Shown here: positions 1-7,890 of the stretch, in pieces
Layout of the letters: the number at the start of each line of letters is the position of its first letter
How positions within the stretch are numbered: the first letter of the stretch is position 1
NCBI GenBank assembly: GCA_009785545.1
Contig: WQWD01000012.1
Location: forward strand, 1 to 17,745
Direction: 5' to 3'
Length of the DNA: 17,745 nucleotides
Origin: Treponema sp.
Lineage (GTDB): Bacteria; Spirochaetota; Spirochaetia; Treponematales; Breznakiellaceae
Made by a program: the position numbers and the translations under genes
The notes under the pieces: model-generated
What the model was told of the DNA's origin: nothing
The model's database searches: none
What the model saw: only the letters and a program-made list of their open reading frames with translations

Positions 1-1
1 C

Positions 2-343
2 AATTTATCGCAGGGTCTAAATAAAAGTACAGCTCTTTTTATTGGAAGAAGCGGAAAACGCCTGTCAAGAAAGGGAATCTGGAAAAATTATGCAAAATAT
101 GCGTGTATTGCCGGAGTTTCATCGCGCCTTCATACACTACGGCACAGTTTCGCTACAGCTCTTTTGTCGGGAGGAGCGGATTTAAGAACCGTACAGGAAT
201 TATTGGGGCATGCGGATCTTGCGACAACTCAAATTTACACACATATAGAAAGATCTCAGCTTAAAGAAAGTCATCGTCGTTTTTTACCCAACCTTTCCGG
301 GGTTTCAACTTCGGAAAGACTACAGGACAGAGGAGGGGTGTAA
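2..343 (+). CDS. xerD: Tyrosine site-specific recombinase, XerD-like, C-terminal part
   Basis: This is the C-terminal 113 codons of a phage-integrase-family recombinase, cut by the window start. Reading in frame from base 2 gives the catalytic C-terminal box: HTLRH (His codon 131-133, Arg 140-142), the GH pair (His codon 209-211) in a LLGHADLATTQ context, and the nucleophilic tyrosine in IYTHIE (Tyr codon 236-238). Enzymes of this family cut and rejoin DNA through a 3'-phosphotyrosine. XerC/XerD pairs resolve chromosome dimers at dif with FtsK. It ends one base before the TPR gene start, so the two are probably co-transcribed. Calling it XerD rather than XerC rests on a second, complete recombinase at 4257 beside topA and hslV, the usual XerC/CodV context. 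An integrase of another kind is possible because the N-terminal half is not visible. The family call is secure and the symbol is inferred. Confidence 0.75.
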   Translation, partial: NLSQGLNKSTALFIGRSGKRLSRKGIWKNYAKYACIAGVSSRLHTLRHSFATALLSGGADLRTVQELLGHADLATTQIYTHIERSQLKESHRRFLPNLSGVSTSERLQDRGGV

Positions 344-344
344 A

Positions 345-1091
345 ATGAAAGTAAAAAGTGTTTTTAAAGCTATAATAATTCTTGTTATTTTGGGCGCTCT
401 TGCAGTTTTTATATACAACAGAACTACTACAAGGAACTCAAGAGAATTAGAAAGAGCCATGATTGAATTAAGTCCGCGCGGAGGTACGCCTGAAACCATC
501 GAAAGTTTAAGGCAGGCGATAAGATTACACGAAGAGCAAATTGAAAGGCACGTAAGAGATGCCGCGCGAACCGGCGTTTACTGGAGAATACTTGGGATCA
601 GGCTTGCCGACAGAAATATGCACCGTGACGCTCTTGACGCTTTTCAAAGAGCAATTGATTTTAACACCCGTGATGCGTCATCGTTTTATTTGGCGGGAAT
701 ATCTGCGGCTCATGTTGCGAAGTCGATTGTCGGATTTTCTCCTGACTCAGAATCGCAAAGGGAGCATTATTTCAGGCTTGCGGAAAACGCTCATTTGCGT
801 GCGCTGGAGCTGGATGTAACATATACTCGGCCTATGTACGCGCTTGGTATTTTATACGCTTTTGAACTGAATCGTCCCGAAGACGCAATTATTCAATTGG
901 AGCGTTTATTGCAAATAAGGCCGTCTGATATAGATTCGTTATTTGTTCTTGCCAGAGCTTATTTTATGACAGAAGATTTTGCGGCGGCAATTGAAGTTTA
1001 CGACAGAATCATTGCCCGTACAAGAGATCAAAATGTAATGAGGGAAGCTCAAAACTTAAGAGATACTGTTATGGGGATTAGATATGAATAA
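345..1091 (+). CDS. Membrane-anchored tetratricopeptide-repeat protein
   Basis: This encodes a 248-residue protein of unknown specific function. The start is supported by a strong ribosome site (AGGAGGGG at 331-338) just upstream. Residues about 7-25 form one hydrophobic segment (AIIILVILGALAVFIY) preceded by lysines, so it is an uncleaved N-terminal anchor or possibly a signal peptide, with the rest most likely outside the cytoplasm. At least three TPR-like helical pairs follow, at roughly residues 78-110, 163-196 and 197-230. They carry typical spacing such as YALGILYAFELNRPEDAI and LFVLARAYFMTEDFAAAI. TPRs are protein-protein interaction scaffolds. The gene sits between the xerD-like gene and dprA and overlaps dprA by 8 bases, indicating co-translation. 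I infer a role in envelope or complex assembly but nothing in the sequence names the partner. Confidence 0.8.
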   Translation: MKVKSVFKAIIILVILGALAVFIYNRTTTRNSRELERAMIELSPRGGTPETIESLRQAIRLHEEQIERHVRDAARTGVYWRILGIRLADRNMHRDALDAFQRAIDFNTRDASSFYLAGISAAHVAKSIVGFSPDSESQREHYFRLAENAHLRALELDVTYTRPMYALGILYAFELNRPEDAIIQLERLLQIRPSDIDSLFVLARAYFMTEDFAAAIEVYDRIIARTRDQNVMREAQNLRDTVMGIRYE

Positions 1092-2085
1092 TAAAACCAC
1101 CGGCGAACGCGGTTTGTTAGATTTAATTATTTCTCTTTTACCGGGACTTAGGCTTACAGAAAAAATAATTTTGTTAAATACCTTTGACACTACAGACCAA
1201 TTATTTGTACAATCAAAAAGAGACATCGAAAAAATTATAAACCGCCAATTGGCAAGTTTTTGGGATATATCTGAAATAAGCGAAAAGTGTGCTCGAATTG
1301 ATACTGTTTGCAAAATGAGGTCTGTCAGTTGGGTATCATGGAATGATACTGATTATCCTCCTCTGTTACGTGAAATGCATGATCCGCCTTCGGTGATTTA
1401 TTGGAGAGGCGCTCTTCCAAATCCCGAAAAAACACTTTTAGGAATTGTAGGAACAAGAAACCCAAGTTCTGAGGCTGCAGAGCAGACGTATAAAATTGCG
1501 GGAAATCTTTCAAGATTGGGATTCTCTGTTGTTTCCGGTCTTGCTTTGGGCATTGATTCGATGGCGCACAGGGGAAATCTTGTTGGAAGCGCTCCAAGTT
1601 ACGCAGTATTGGGATCCGGCATTGACGAGATTTATCCTTCGTCAAACAGGCCTTTGGCAAAACGGATTCTTGATTCCGGCGGAGCGATTATTTCTGAATA
1701 TCCGCCGGGGGTAAAACCTGCCAAATGGACTTTTCCGGCGAGAAACAGAATAATCGCAGGGCTGACACGCAGTGTATTAATTGCAGAGGCTCCTTTTAAA
1801 TCGGGCGCTTTGATAACTGCGGCGTTTGCTTTGGAGCAGGGAAAAGATTTATGGGTAGCATCGGAAGGGCTGCAAGCTGATGTTTCACTTATCGCAAAGT
1901 ATGATAAACGCGGTACTGTAAAACTTGCAAGCGAAGGCGCCGAAATTATTTATTCCGCTTCTGATATATTGAGAAAATGGAATATAGATATAACAAACGT
2001 AAATACGGAACGCTTGCGTTCTTCAATAACAGATAATAAGGAGCTAATTTTTTCAATGGCGGAATTTCTTGACATTGATATTTAA
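1084..2085 (+). CDS. dprA: DNA-processing protein DprA (Smf)
   Basis: This encodes a 333-residue DprA/Smf protein. The family binds incoming single-stranded DNA and loads RecA during natural transformation, and it is also widespread in non-transformable bacteria. The conserved Rossmann-like domain runs from about residue 118 to 295. It shows GIVGTRNPS, SGLALGIDSMAHRG, VLGSGIDEIYPSSNR, ISEYPPG, FPARNRIIAGL and SGALITAAFALEQGKD, all close to family blocks. Residues 1-110 form the variable helical N-terminal region. The usual segment after the GR/KD block, normally containing a PG motif, is replaced by LWVASEGLQADVS. Only about 40 residues follow the Rossmann fold, so a full C-terminal winged-helix (DML1) domain is absent, as in several other DprA proteins. 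It overlaps the TPR gene by 8 bases, with a modest purine-rich ribosome site (GGGGA at 1074-1078). Confidence 0.93.
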   Translation: MNNKTTGERGLLDLIISLLPGLRLTEKIILLNTFDTTDQLFVQSKRDIEKIINRQLASFWDISEISEKCARIDTVCKMRSVSWVSWNDTDYPPLLREMHDPPSVIYWRGALPNPEKTLLGIVGTRNPSSEAAEQTYKIAGNLSRLGFSVVSGLALGIDSMAHRGNLVGSAPSYAVLGSGIDEIYPSSNRPLAKRILDSGGAIISEYPPGVKPAKWTFPARNRIIAGLTRSVLIAEAPFKSGALITAAFALEQGKDLWVASEGLQADVSLIAKYDKRGTVKLASEGAEIIYSASDILRKWNIDITNVNTERLRSSITDNKELIFSMAEFLDIDI

Positions 2086-2094
2086 GGACATAAT

Positions 2095-4260
2095 ATGGCA
2101 AAAGAAAAAGTAGTTAAAGAGAAAAAGAAAACAACAAAGAGTCTACAAAAACGTGAAAAACAGACTCTTATAATTGTTGAATCTCCGGGAAAAGTAAAAA
2201 CAATAGAAAAATACCTTGGCGGTTCCTACAGTGTGAAAGCTTCAATGGGACATTTAATTGATCTCCCAAAATCCAGAACAGCGATTGATGTCGAACATAA
2301 TTTTGAACCTGAGTATATAACAGTGCGAGGTCGTGCGAAGATATTAAAAGAATTAGTGTCTGAGGCAAAAAAATCCGGCAGAATATTACTTGCCTGCGAT
2401 AATGACCGTGAGGGAGAAGCAATTGCCTGGCATTTACGCAATTCAATCGTAACAAAAACAAAAGACATTCCGATAGAGCGTATAAGCTTTAACGAAATTA
2501 CTCCTCAGGCTGTTAATGACGCTGTTCTGAATCCTCGTGACATTGACGAAACAAAAGTTGCTGCGCAAAAAGCCCGCAGAGTTTTAGACAGGCTTGTCGG
2601 GTATCATCTTTCTCCGCTGTTATGGAAAAAAGTAAAAAATGGCTTATCCGCCGGCCGTGTTCAATCAGTAGCTTTGCGTTTAATTTGCGACCGTGAAAAA
2701 GAAGTTGAAAGTTTTATCCCGGATGAATATTGGACTCTTGAGGCTGATTTTAAAACAGGAAAAACAATATATACAGCCCAGCTAGTCCTTTGGAATAACG
2801 CAAAACCTGAATTAAAAAAAGAAGCGGAAGTAAACGCTTTAATCGATAAATTACATGACAAAGAATGTATAGTATCAGATGTTCGGGAAACAGAAAAAAC
2901 AATAAGACCTAAAGCCCCCTTTAACACTTCTCAATTACAGCAGGCTGCGGCAAATCGTCTTGGTTTTACATCACGAAAAACGATGCAGGTTGCGCAGCAA
3001 TTATATGAAGGCGTGAATCTTGGATCTTCAATGGTAGGTCTTATATCATATATGCGTACAGACAGTGTCCGTATTTCAAACACGGCACTTGAAGATGTGC
3101 GGAACTGGCTTGAAAAAAACTTTCCAAAAGAACTTCCTCAAAAACCGAATGAGTATGCGGTCGGGAAAAAAGCTCAAGATGCGCACGAAGCAATAAGACC
3201 TACATATACGGAATATACACCCGACTCAATAAAAGAATATCTTTCAAAAGACCAATTGCGCCTTTATACAATTATTTGGGAACGTTTTGTTTCCAGCCAG
3301 ATGAGTAACGCTAAAAGTAAAACAGTCAGCGTGGATATAAAAATAACCGCAGATCAAGATGAAGCTGTTTTCCGTGTCAGCGGCACAAAATTGATCGAAA
3401 AAGGTTTTTATAAAGTTTTAAAACTGCTTTCTTCAAAGGATGAAAACAAAGGTTCTTATCCATCGTTTAAAACCGGTGACAAATTAAAATCGGAAGAATT
3501 CAGAAGCGAGCAGCATTTTACTCAAGGGCCTGCCCGTTATACCGATGCTTCAATTGTGCGTACTCTCGAAGAAAAAGGCATTGGCAGACCGTCTACATAC
3601 GCTTCAATAATTTCGGTATTGCTGGATCGATATTACGTTACCCGCTCAAACAAACAATTGGTTCCTACAGTCTTGGGCAAATTGATAAACGAAGTTTTAG
3701 CAGAACATTTTAAACTTTATGTTGATGTCGATTTTACAGCCTCTATGGAAAATAAACTTGATGAAGTTGAGGAAAACAAAATCAGGTGGCCGGAAATGAT
3801 CAGGGAATTCTGGCATCCTTTTAAAGATACAGTTGATGAAGTTACTAAATCAGTTGAATCTTATAAAGGAACGTTAGACGAAATCACGGATCATATATGT
3901 GAAAAATGCGGAAAACATTTGGTAAAAAAACTCGGGCGTTTTGGTTTTTTCCTTGCCTGCTCCGGATTTCCGGAGTGCCGCAATACAAAATCAATCCCTC
4001 TTGCTAAATGTCCAAAATGTCAGGGAGATGTCGTTGCCAGAAAAACCAAAGGCAGGGGGAAAGAATTTTACGGTTGTTTAAATTACCCTGATTGTGATTT
4101 TATAAGCCACTTCAAGCCAATAAATCAAGATTGTCCAAAATGCGGACACTTTTTGGTTGAAAAATACGACAAGAAAAACGGCTCTCATAAGTTGTGCATA
4201 AACCCCGACTGTGATTACTTACACAGTGCGGAAGAAGAGGAATACAAGGAACAAGAATGA
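2095..4260 (+). CDS. topA: DNA topoisomerase I (type IA)
   Basis: This encodes a 721-residue topoisomerase I that relaxes negative supercoils by single-strand passage through a 5'-phosphotyrosine intermediate. After a short lysine-rich leader the Toprim domain begins with LIIVESPGKVKTIEKYLG and includes the metal-binding ACDNDREGEAIAWHL. The active-site tyrosine is Tyr319 in GLISYMRTDS. KAQDAHEAIRPT and EEKGIGRPSTYASII are further family blocks. The C-terminus holds three zinc ribbons at about residues 602-720: CEKCG...CSGFPEC, CPKCQ...CLNYPDC and CPKCG...CINPDC, each with four cysteines and thus intact. Length is ordinary for the family. AAGGA at 2086-2090 is the ribosome site. The stop overlaps the xerC start as ATGA (4257-4260), implying translational coupling. 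The dprA-topA-xerC order is common in bacteria. Confidence 0.98.
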   Translation: MAKEKVVKEKKKTTKSLQKREKQTLIIVESPGKVKTIEKYLGGSYSVKASMGHLIDLPKSRTAIDVEHNFEPEYITVRGRAKILKELVSEAKKSGRILLACDNDREGEAIAWHLRNSIVTKTKDIPIERISFNEITPQAVNDAVLNPRDIDETKVAAQKARRVLDRLVGYHLSPLLWKKVKNGLSAGRVQSVALRLICDREKEVESFIPDEYWTLEADFKTGKTIYTAQLVLWNNAKPELKKEAEVNALIDKLHDKECIVSDVRETEKTIRPKAPFNTSQLQQAAANRLGFTSRKTMQVAQQLYEGVNLGSSMVGLISYMRTDSVRISNTALEDVRNWLEKNFPKELPQKPNEYAVGKKAQDAHEAIRPTYTEYTPDSIKEYLSKDQLRLYTIIWERFVSSQMSNAKSKTVSVDIKITADQDEAVFRVSGTKLIEKGFYKVLKLLSSKDENKGSYPSFKTGDKLKSEEFRSEQHFTQGPARYTDASIVRTLEEKGIGRPSTYASIISVLLDRYYVTRSNKQLVPTVLGKLINEVLAEHFKLYVDVDFTASMENKLDEVEENKIRWPEMIREFWHPFKDTVDEVTKSVESYKGTLDEITDHICEKCGKHLVKKLGRFGFFLACSGFPECRNTKSIPLAKCPKCQGDVVARKTKGRGKEFYGCLNYPDCDFISHFKPINQDCPKCGHFLVEKYDKKNGSHKLCINPDCDYLHSAEEEEYKEQE

Positions 4261-5249
4261 AAAATTGTTTAGGTCTTTTACAGGAATATCTCTCTTACAT
4301 TGAGTCTGTTAAGGGCTGCTCACAGAGAACTGTTGAGGCATATAAAAACGATCTTTCCCGTTATGCGAATTACTGCACCAATCATGGAATTGCTCCTGAA
4401 AAAGCCGCTCCCTATGAAGTGCAAAGTTATATTGCCGATTTATCTGCGGAAAATTTTTCGGCTGTCAGCGTTAACAGATGTCTGTCTTCCATAAGAGGAT
4501 TTTACCGCTGGCTTGTTCGTTTTGAAAAACGTGAAGATAATCCGACTTCGGCTTTGCGTAATGTAAAAACACCTGTCAAACTTCCTTCGGTTTTATGGGA
4601 AAAAGAAATGGCCGACTTCGCTTCGCTCCCCGAAACTGCGGGCATTCTTTGGGCGCAAAGAGATAAAGCGTTGATTTTGGCGATGTATTCAGCGGGGTTG
4701 CGTATATCAGAGCTCGCTTCTCTTTCCATTGGAAATATTTCTCCTAAACTTGATGAAGCTAAAATTACCGGCAAGGGAGGAAAACAGCGTTTTGTGTTTT
4801 TTTCGGATGAAGCGAAAAATGCTATTATTGAATATCTTCCTCATAGAGCCGCTGTGTTGACTATGATTGGAATAGATCCAAAATTAAAAATCGGAAAAAA
4901 CTCAACGCTTTTTATCAGTAAAAAAGGAAAGCCCATTTCTATTTCCGGAATAAGATGGATAATTACAAGTTACGCGGGACAGCACGCGGGACAGCACGCG
5001 GGGCAGTACTCAGGCGGTAAACGTATTCATCCTCATACGCTGCGCCATAGTTTTGCCACCCATTTAGTTAATGCGGGATGTGATGTACGGCTGGTTCAGG
5101 AAATGCTTGGTCATTCAAGCCTTTCAACAACACAGCGTTATACGCACGTAAGTATTGAGAATTTAAAAAGAGTTTATTCGGCGAGTCACCCTCATGCGAA
5201 GAACAATCGAACCTCTGGTTCAGAACAAATTAGCGGGAGAAAATTATGA
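4257..5249 (+). CDS. xerC: Tyrosine recombinase XerC-like
   Basis: This encodes a complete 330-residue phage-integrase-family recombinase. Residues about 5-95 are the SAM-like core-binding domain (VKGCSQRTVEAYKNDLSRY...SIRGFYRWL). The catalytic set is intact: Arg149 (SAGLRISEL), Lys173 (TGKGGKQR), His260/Arg263 (HTLRH), His286 (LGHSSLSTTQ) and the nucleophile Tyr295. XerC acts with XerD at dif to resolve chromosome dimers. It lies between topA and hslV, the position of xerC/codV in many bacteria, which favours XerC. At 330 residues it exceeds the usual ~300 because of a small repeat insertion just before the HTLRH box (residues 240-251) and a polar C-terminal tail of about 25 residues after the tyrosine helix. 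Both ends overlap neighbours as ATGA. A second Xer-type gene lies about 4 kb upstream. Confidence 0.93.
   Translation: MKNCLGLLQEYLSYIESVKGCSQRTVEAYKNDLSRYANYCTNHGIAPEKAAPYEVQSYIADLSAENFSAVSVNRCLSSIRGFYRWLVRFEKREDNPTSALRNVKTPVKLPSVLWEKEMADFASLPETAGILWAQRDKALILAMYSAGLRISELASLSIGNISPKLDEAKITGKGGKQRFVFFSDEAKNAIIEYLPHRAAVLTMIGIDPKLKIGKNSTLFISKKGKPISISGIRWIITSYAGQHAGQHAGQYSGGKRIHPHTLRHSFATHLVNAGCDVRLVQEMLGHSSLSTTQRYTHVSIENLKRVYSASHPHAKNNRTSGSEQISGRKL
4974..5009 (+). repeat. In-frame 12-bp tandem repeat (3 copies) inside xerC
   Basis: Three consecutive 12-base units at 4974-4985, 4986-4997 and 4998-5009 encode AGQH, AGQH and AGQY. The first two copies are identical (GCGGGACAGCAC) and the third differs at two bases. 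Units are multiples of three, so copy-number change would alter the protein without breaking the frame. They fall in the loop leading into the catalytic HTLRH box. Confidence 0.9.
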
Positions 5250-5791
5250 AAGATAGAACGGACATCCATTCTACTACTGTGATTGCTGTGAGAAAAGACG
5301 GCAAGGTTGCTATGGCGGGAGACGGCCAGGTGACTATGGGAAATACGGTTATGAAAAACAACGCACGAAAAGTGCGCAAGCTCATGGATGGGAAGGTGCT
5401 TTGCGGCTTTGCGGGAGCTACGGCTGACGCATTTACCCTCTTTGACAGGTTTGAAGGCAAATTAAAAGAATACTCTGGTGATTTGCTGAGATCTGCTGTG
5501 GAATTGGCAAAAGATTGGCGTATGGATCGGACTTTGAGGCGGCTTGAAGCGTTATTGCTGGTTGCGGATGCCTCAAAAACACTTTTAATTTCCGGCACTG
5601 GCGATGTAATTGAACCGGCGGAAAGTGCGCTTGCAATTGGTTCCGGCGGAAATTATGCCTACTCTGCGGCTTTAGCGTATCTTGACGGCAGTGAATATAA
5701 TGCGGCTCAAATTGCGGAAAAAAGTTTACAAGTTGCAGGTAATATCTGCATTTATACTAATATGCAGATAACATTGGAGGAATTACAATGA
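5246..5791 (+). CDS. hslV: ATP-dependent protease subunit HslV (ClpQ/CodW)
   Basis: This encodes the 181-residue proteolytic subunit of the HslUV protease, a proteasome-beta-like N-terminal nucleophile hydrolase that forms two stacked hexamers in the cytoplasm. The sequence MKDRTDIHSTTVIAV shows the propeptide and the TT that follows it, so Thr10 is the predicted catalytic residue after processing. Family blocks MAGDGQVTMGNTVMK, ARKVRKL and GFAGATADAFTLFDRFE are present, together with the C-terminal AIGSGGNYAYSAALAYL and ICIYTN. Length is typical. GGGAG at 5234-5238 is the ribosome site. It overlaps both xerC upstream and hslU downstream as ATGA, keeping protease and ATPase subunits in balance by coupled translation. 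Confidence 0.97.
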   Translation: MKDRTDIHSTTVIAVRKDGKVAMAGDGQVTMGNTVMKNNARKVRKLMDGKVLCGFAGATADAFTLFDRFEGKLKEYSGDLLRSAVELAKDWRMDRTLRRLEALLLVADASKTLLISGTGDVIEPAESALAIGSGGNYAYSAALAYLDGSEYNAAQIAEKSLQVAGNICIYTNMQITLEELQ

Positions 5792-7395
5792 AACGTACAG
5801 AAAAACAAAATGGCGGCGGAGTTAAAGAATCTTTAGCAGAAAAACAGATAATAGGGAGTACGTGCGAACTTACTCCCAGAGAAATCGTAGCGGAATTGGA
5901 CAAATACATTGTCGGTCAAAAAAACGCTAAAAGAGCGGTTGCTGTTGCTTTGCGTAACCGCCTGCGAAGGCTTAGGTTGGATCCTGAGTTGCGTGAAGAT
6001 ATTGCGCCCAAAAATATTCTTATGATAGGCCCTACAGGTGTAGGAAAAACAGAAATAGCGAGAAGGCTTGCAAAACTTGCCGGTTCTCCGTTTATCAAAG
6101 TGGAAGCTACCAAGTATACAGAAGTTGGTTATGTCGGCAGAGATGTAGAATCGATGATTCGTGATTTGATGGCAGCTGGGTTTCAGATGGTAAAACAGGA
6201 AATGCAGGAATCTGTTACGCAAGAAGCGGAAAAACGTGCCGAAGAAGCTCTTTTAGATTTATTGATTCCTCCCACAAGCCCCAAAAAATCCGCAAATCCG
6301 CAGAAAAATTCATCTCCGGCTATTAAACCAATCGGAGCTTTTACAATAAATCCGGAAAACTCAAACGGAAGCATTTTTGGGGCAACCTTGCAAATGGGAA
6401 TTCCTTTCATGAAAAATCCTGACGGGACTATTTCACAGGCAAATGTAAATGAAACTGAAACAGATGATCAAACAGAATATACTGAGCCTGTCGAAGAACC
6501 AAAGGATGACAAATTCAAAGCCACAAGAGAAAAATTTCGTGTAATGCTTCGTGAAGGAAAACTTGAAGATAATGCAGTCGAAATTTTTGTAGGCAGTAAT
6601 CCGCAATTTCCGCCAATGGAAATGATGGGCGGCAGTATGGAAGATATAGAATCGGCGCTTTCAGGTTTTGCGGGTTTCTTTGGCGGCGGCAAAAAGAAAA
6701 AGGTTGTTACGGTTTCAAGAGCCAGAGAAATTCTTAAAGCCGAAGAAGCCGAAAAATTGATAGACCGTGATAAAGTAAGCGATGAAGCCAGAGCCCGTGT
6801 CGAAGAAACAGGAATTGTTTTCATTGATGAAATTGACAAAATTGCCGTTAAGAGCGACAGAGGCGGAGGCCCTGATGTTTCCCGTGAGGGTGTTCAGCGT
6901 GACATTCTTCCGATTGTCGAAGGTGCTACGGTTAACACAAAATGGGGGCCAGTAAACACCGACCATATTTTGTTTATAGCGGCAGGAGCGTTTAACGTCA
7001 GCAAACCGTCAGATTTGATCCCCGAATTACAGGGACGTTTCCCTCTCCGTGTGGAATTGGATTCGCTCGGCAAAGATGACTTTCTGCGTATTTTGACAGA
7101 GCCAAAAAATGCGCTTATAAAACAATACACAGAGCTTCTTGGAACTGAAAAAATTAAACTGACATTTCCCCCTGAAGCCATCGAGCATTTAGCCGCCCTT
7201 GCCGCTGAAGTAAATTCAAAACTTGAGAACATAGGCGCACGCAGGCTTCATACAATAATGGAAGCACTTTTGGAAGAGCTTTCTTTTGAAGCCTCAGATA
7301 TCGCTCCTGCGGATATTAACATTACAGTCGATTATGTAAATGACAAATTAGCTGATATTGTCAAAGACCAGGACTTGGGGAGGTATATTCTCTAG
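5788..7395 (+). CDS. hslU: ATP-dependent protease ATPase subunit HslU (ClpY/CodX)
   Basis: This encodes the 535-residue AAA+ unfoldase that feeds substrates into HslV. The chosen ATG has a strong GGAGG (5776-5780). It adds about 24 residues before the usual start of the family (LTPREIVAELDKYIVGQ). Walker A is GPTGVGKT (residues 81-88, Lys87) and Walker B is IVFIDEID (Asp347-Glu348). ELQGRFPLRVEL and the C-terminal IGARRLHTIMEALLEELSFEA and DLGRYIL are also typical, the last being the tail that docks in HslV. E. coli HslU is about 443 residues. Most of the excess is a polar, Asn/Pro/Glu-rich segment at about residues 163-245, inside the intermediate (I) domain between LIPP and FRVMLREG. Function should be ordinary, with possible altered substrate handling. 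It is the last gene of the tight left block. Confidence 0.97.
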   Translation: MKRTEKQNGGGVKESLAEKQIIGSTCELTPREIVAELDKYIVGQKNAKRAVAVALRNRLRRLRLDPELREDIAPKNILMIGPTGVGKTEIARRLAKLAGSPFIKVEATKYTEVGYVGRDVESMIRDLMAAGFQMVKQEMQESVTQEAEKRAEEALLDLLIPPTSPKKSANPQKNSSPAIKPIGAFTINPENSNGSIFGATLQMGIPFMKNPDGTISQANVNETETDDQTEYTEPVEEPKDDKFKATREKFRVMLREGKLEDNAVEIFVGSNPQFPPMEMMGGSMEDIESALSGFAGFFGGGKKKKVVTVSRAREILKAEEAEKLIDRDKVSDEARARVEETGIVFIDEIDKIAVKSDRGGGPDVSREGVQRDILPIVEGATVNTKWGPVNTDHILFIAAGAFNVSKPSDLIPELQGRFPLRVELDSLGKDDFLRILTEPKNALIKQYTELLGTEKIKLTFPPEAIEHLAALAAEVNSKLENIGARRLHTIMEALLEELSFEASDIAPADINITVDYVNDKLADIVKDQDLGRYIL

Positions 7396-7407
7396 TAAAG
7401 AACAGAG

Positions 7408-7439
7408 GGCAAAAACGTGGGTAATTACAGTTTTTTGCC
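7408..7439 (+). terminator. Weak inverted repeat after hslU, possible terminator
   Basis: Arms GGCAAAAA (7408-7415) and TTTTTGCC (7432-7439) are perfectly complementary over 8 bases around a 16-base loop, followed by ATTTT. The stem has only three G-C pairs and a long loop, so it is a poor intrinsic terminator. It sits where one would expect separation of the protease block from the flagellar operon, and it overlaps the promoter candidate for flgB. Confidence 0.35.
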
Positions 7440-7452
7440 ATTTTGCCGAAAT
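7426..7452 (+). promoter_or_regulatory. Candidate sigma-28 (FliA-type) promoter for the flgB operon
   Basis: TACA (7426-7429), a 15-base spacer and GCCGAAAT (7445-7452) match the enterobacterial flagellar consensus TAAA-N15-GCCGATAA at 3 of 4 and 6 of 8 positions with exact spacing. It ends 21 bases before the flgB ATG, whose ribosome site is AGAGGA at 7462-7467. I found no better sigma-70 pair here. TTATATA near 7454 could serve as a -10 but has no -35. The assignment is by motif only. Confidence 0.4.
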
Positions 7453-7473
7453 TTTATATAGAGAGGAAGAAAA

Positions 7474-7887
7474 ATGAATACTTTTGCAAGAACAGTTGAT
7501 TTACTGCATAGAGCGATGGATGCGTCAGTGGTTCGCCGTCAGGTTATCGCTAACAATATCGCTAATGCGGATACGCCCAATTTTAGCAGGACTGTTGTCA
7601 ATTTTGAAAGTGAATTGAAACGGGCTTTGGAATCGGAAAACAGAAGGCCGGCTTTGGAAATTAACATGACTCGTGAAGGTCATTTTCCTAATTTCAGGGA
7701 AAGGGATTACAGAGATGTGCAGATTCGCCGTGTTTTGGATTTTACAAGTATCTATAACAATAACGGGAATAATGTTGATCCAGAACAGGAATTCATGCTT
7801 GCCACACAAAATCAGATGGCATACACGCTTTTTGCTCAAGCGGCAGCATTTGAATTCAGCCAAATAAATCAAATTTTAAGAGGATAA
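7474..7887 (+). CDS. flgB: Flagellar proximal rod protein FlgB
   Basis: This encodes a 137-residue rod protein exported by the flagellar type III apparatus to form the first part of the drive rod above the MS ring. The N-terminal rod signature VVRRQVIANNIANADTPNFSR (about residues 20-40) and the C-terminal heptad-like helix (EFMLATQNQMAYTLFAQAAAFEFSQINQILRG) are characteristic. The central part is variable, as usual. Length matches the family. It is the first gene of the flagellar operon, preceded by AGAGGA at 7462-7467, and only 3 bases separate it from flgC. Confidence 0.97.
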   Translation: MNTFARTVDLLHRAMDASVVRRQVIANNIANADTPNFSRTVVNFESELKRALESENRRPALEINMTREGHFPNFRERDYRDVQIRRVLDFTSIYNNNGNNVDPEQEFMLATQNQMAYTLFAQAAAFEFSQINQILRG

Positions 7888-7890
7888 TAA

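Noticed and set aside
6468..7232. Several overlapping minus-strand frames of 83 to 123 codons in hslU
   Set aside because: They are serine/phenylalanine-rich shadows of the hslU coding strand, without start signals.
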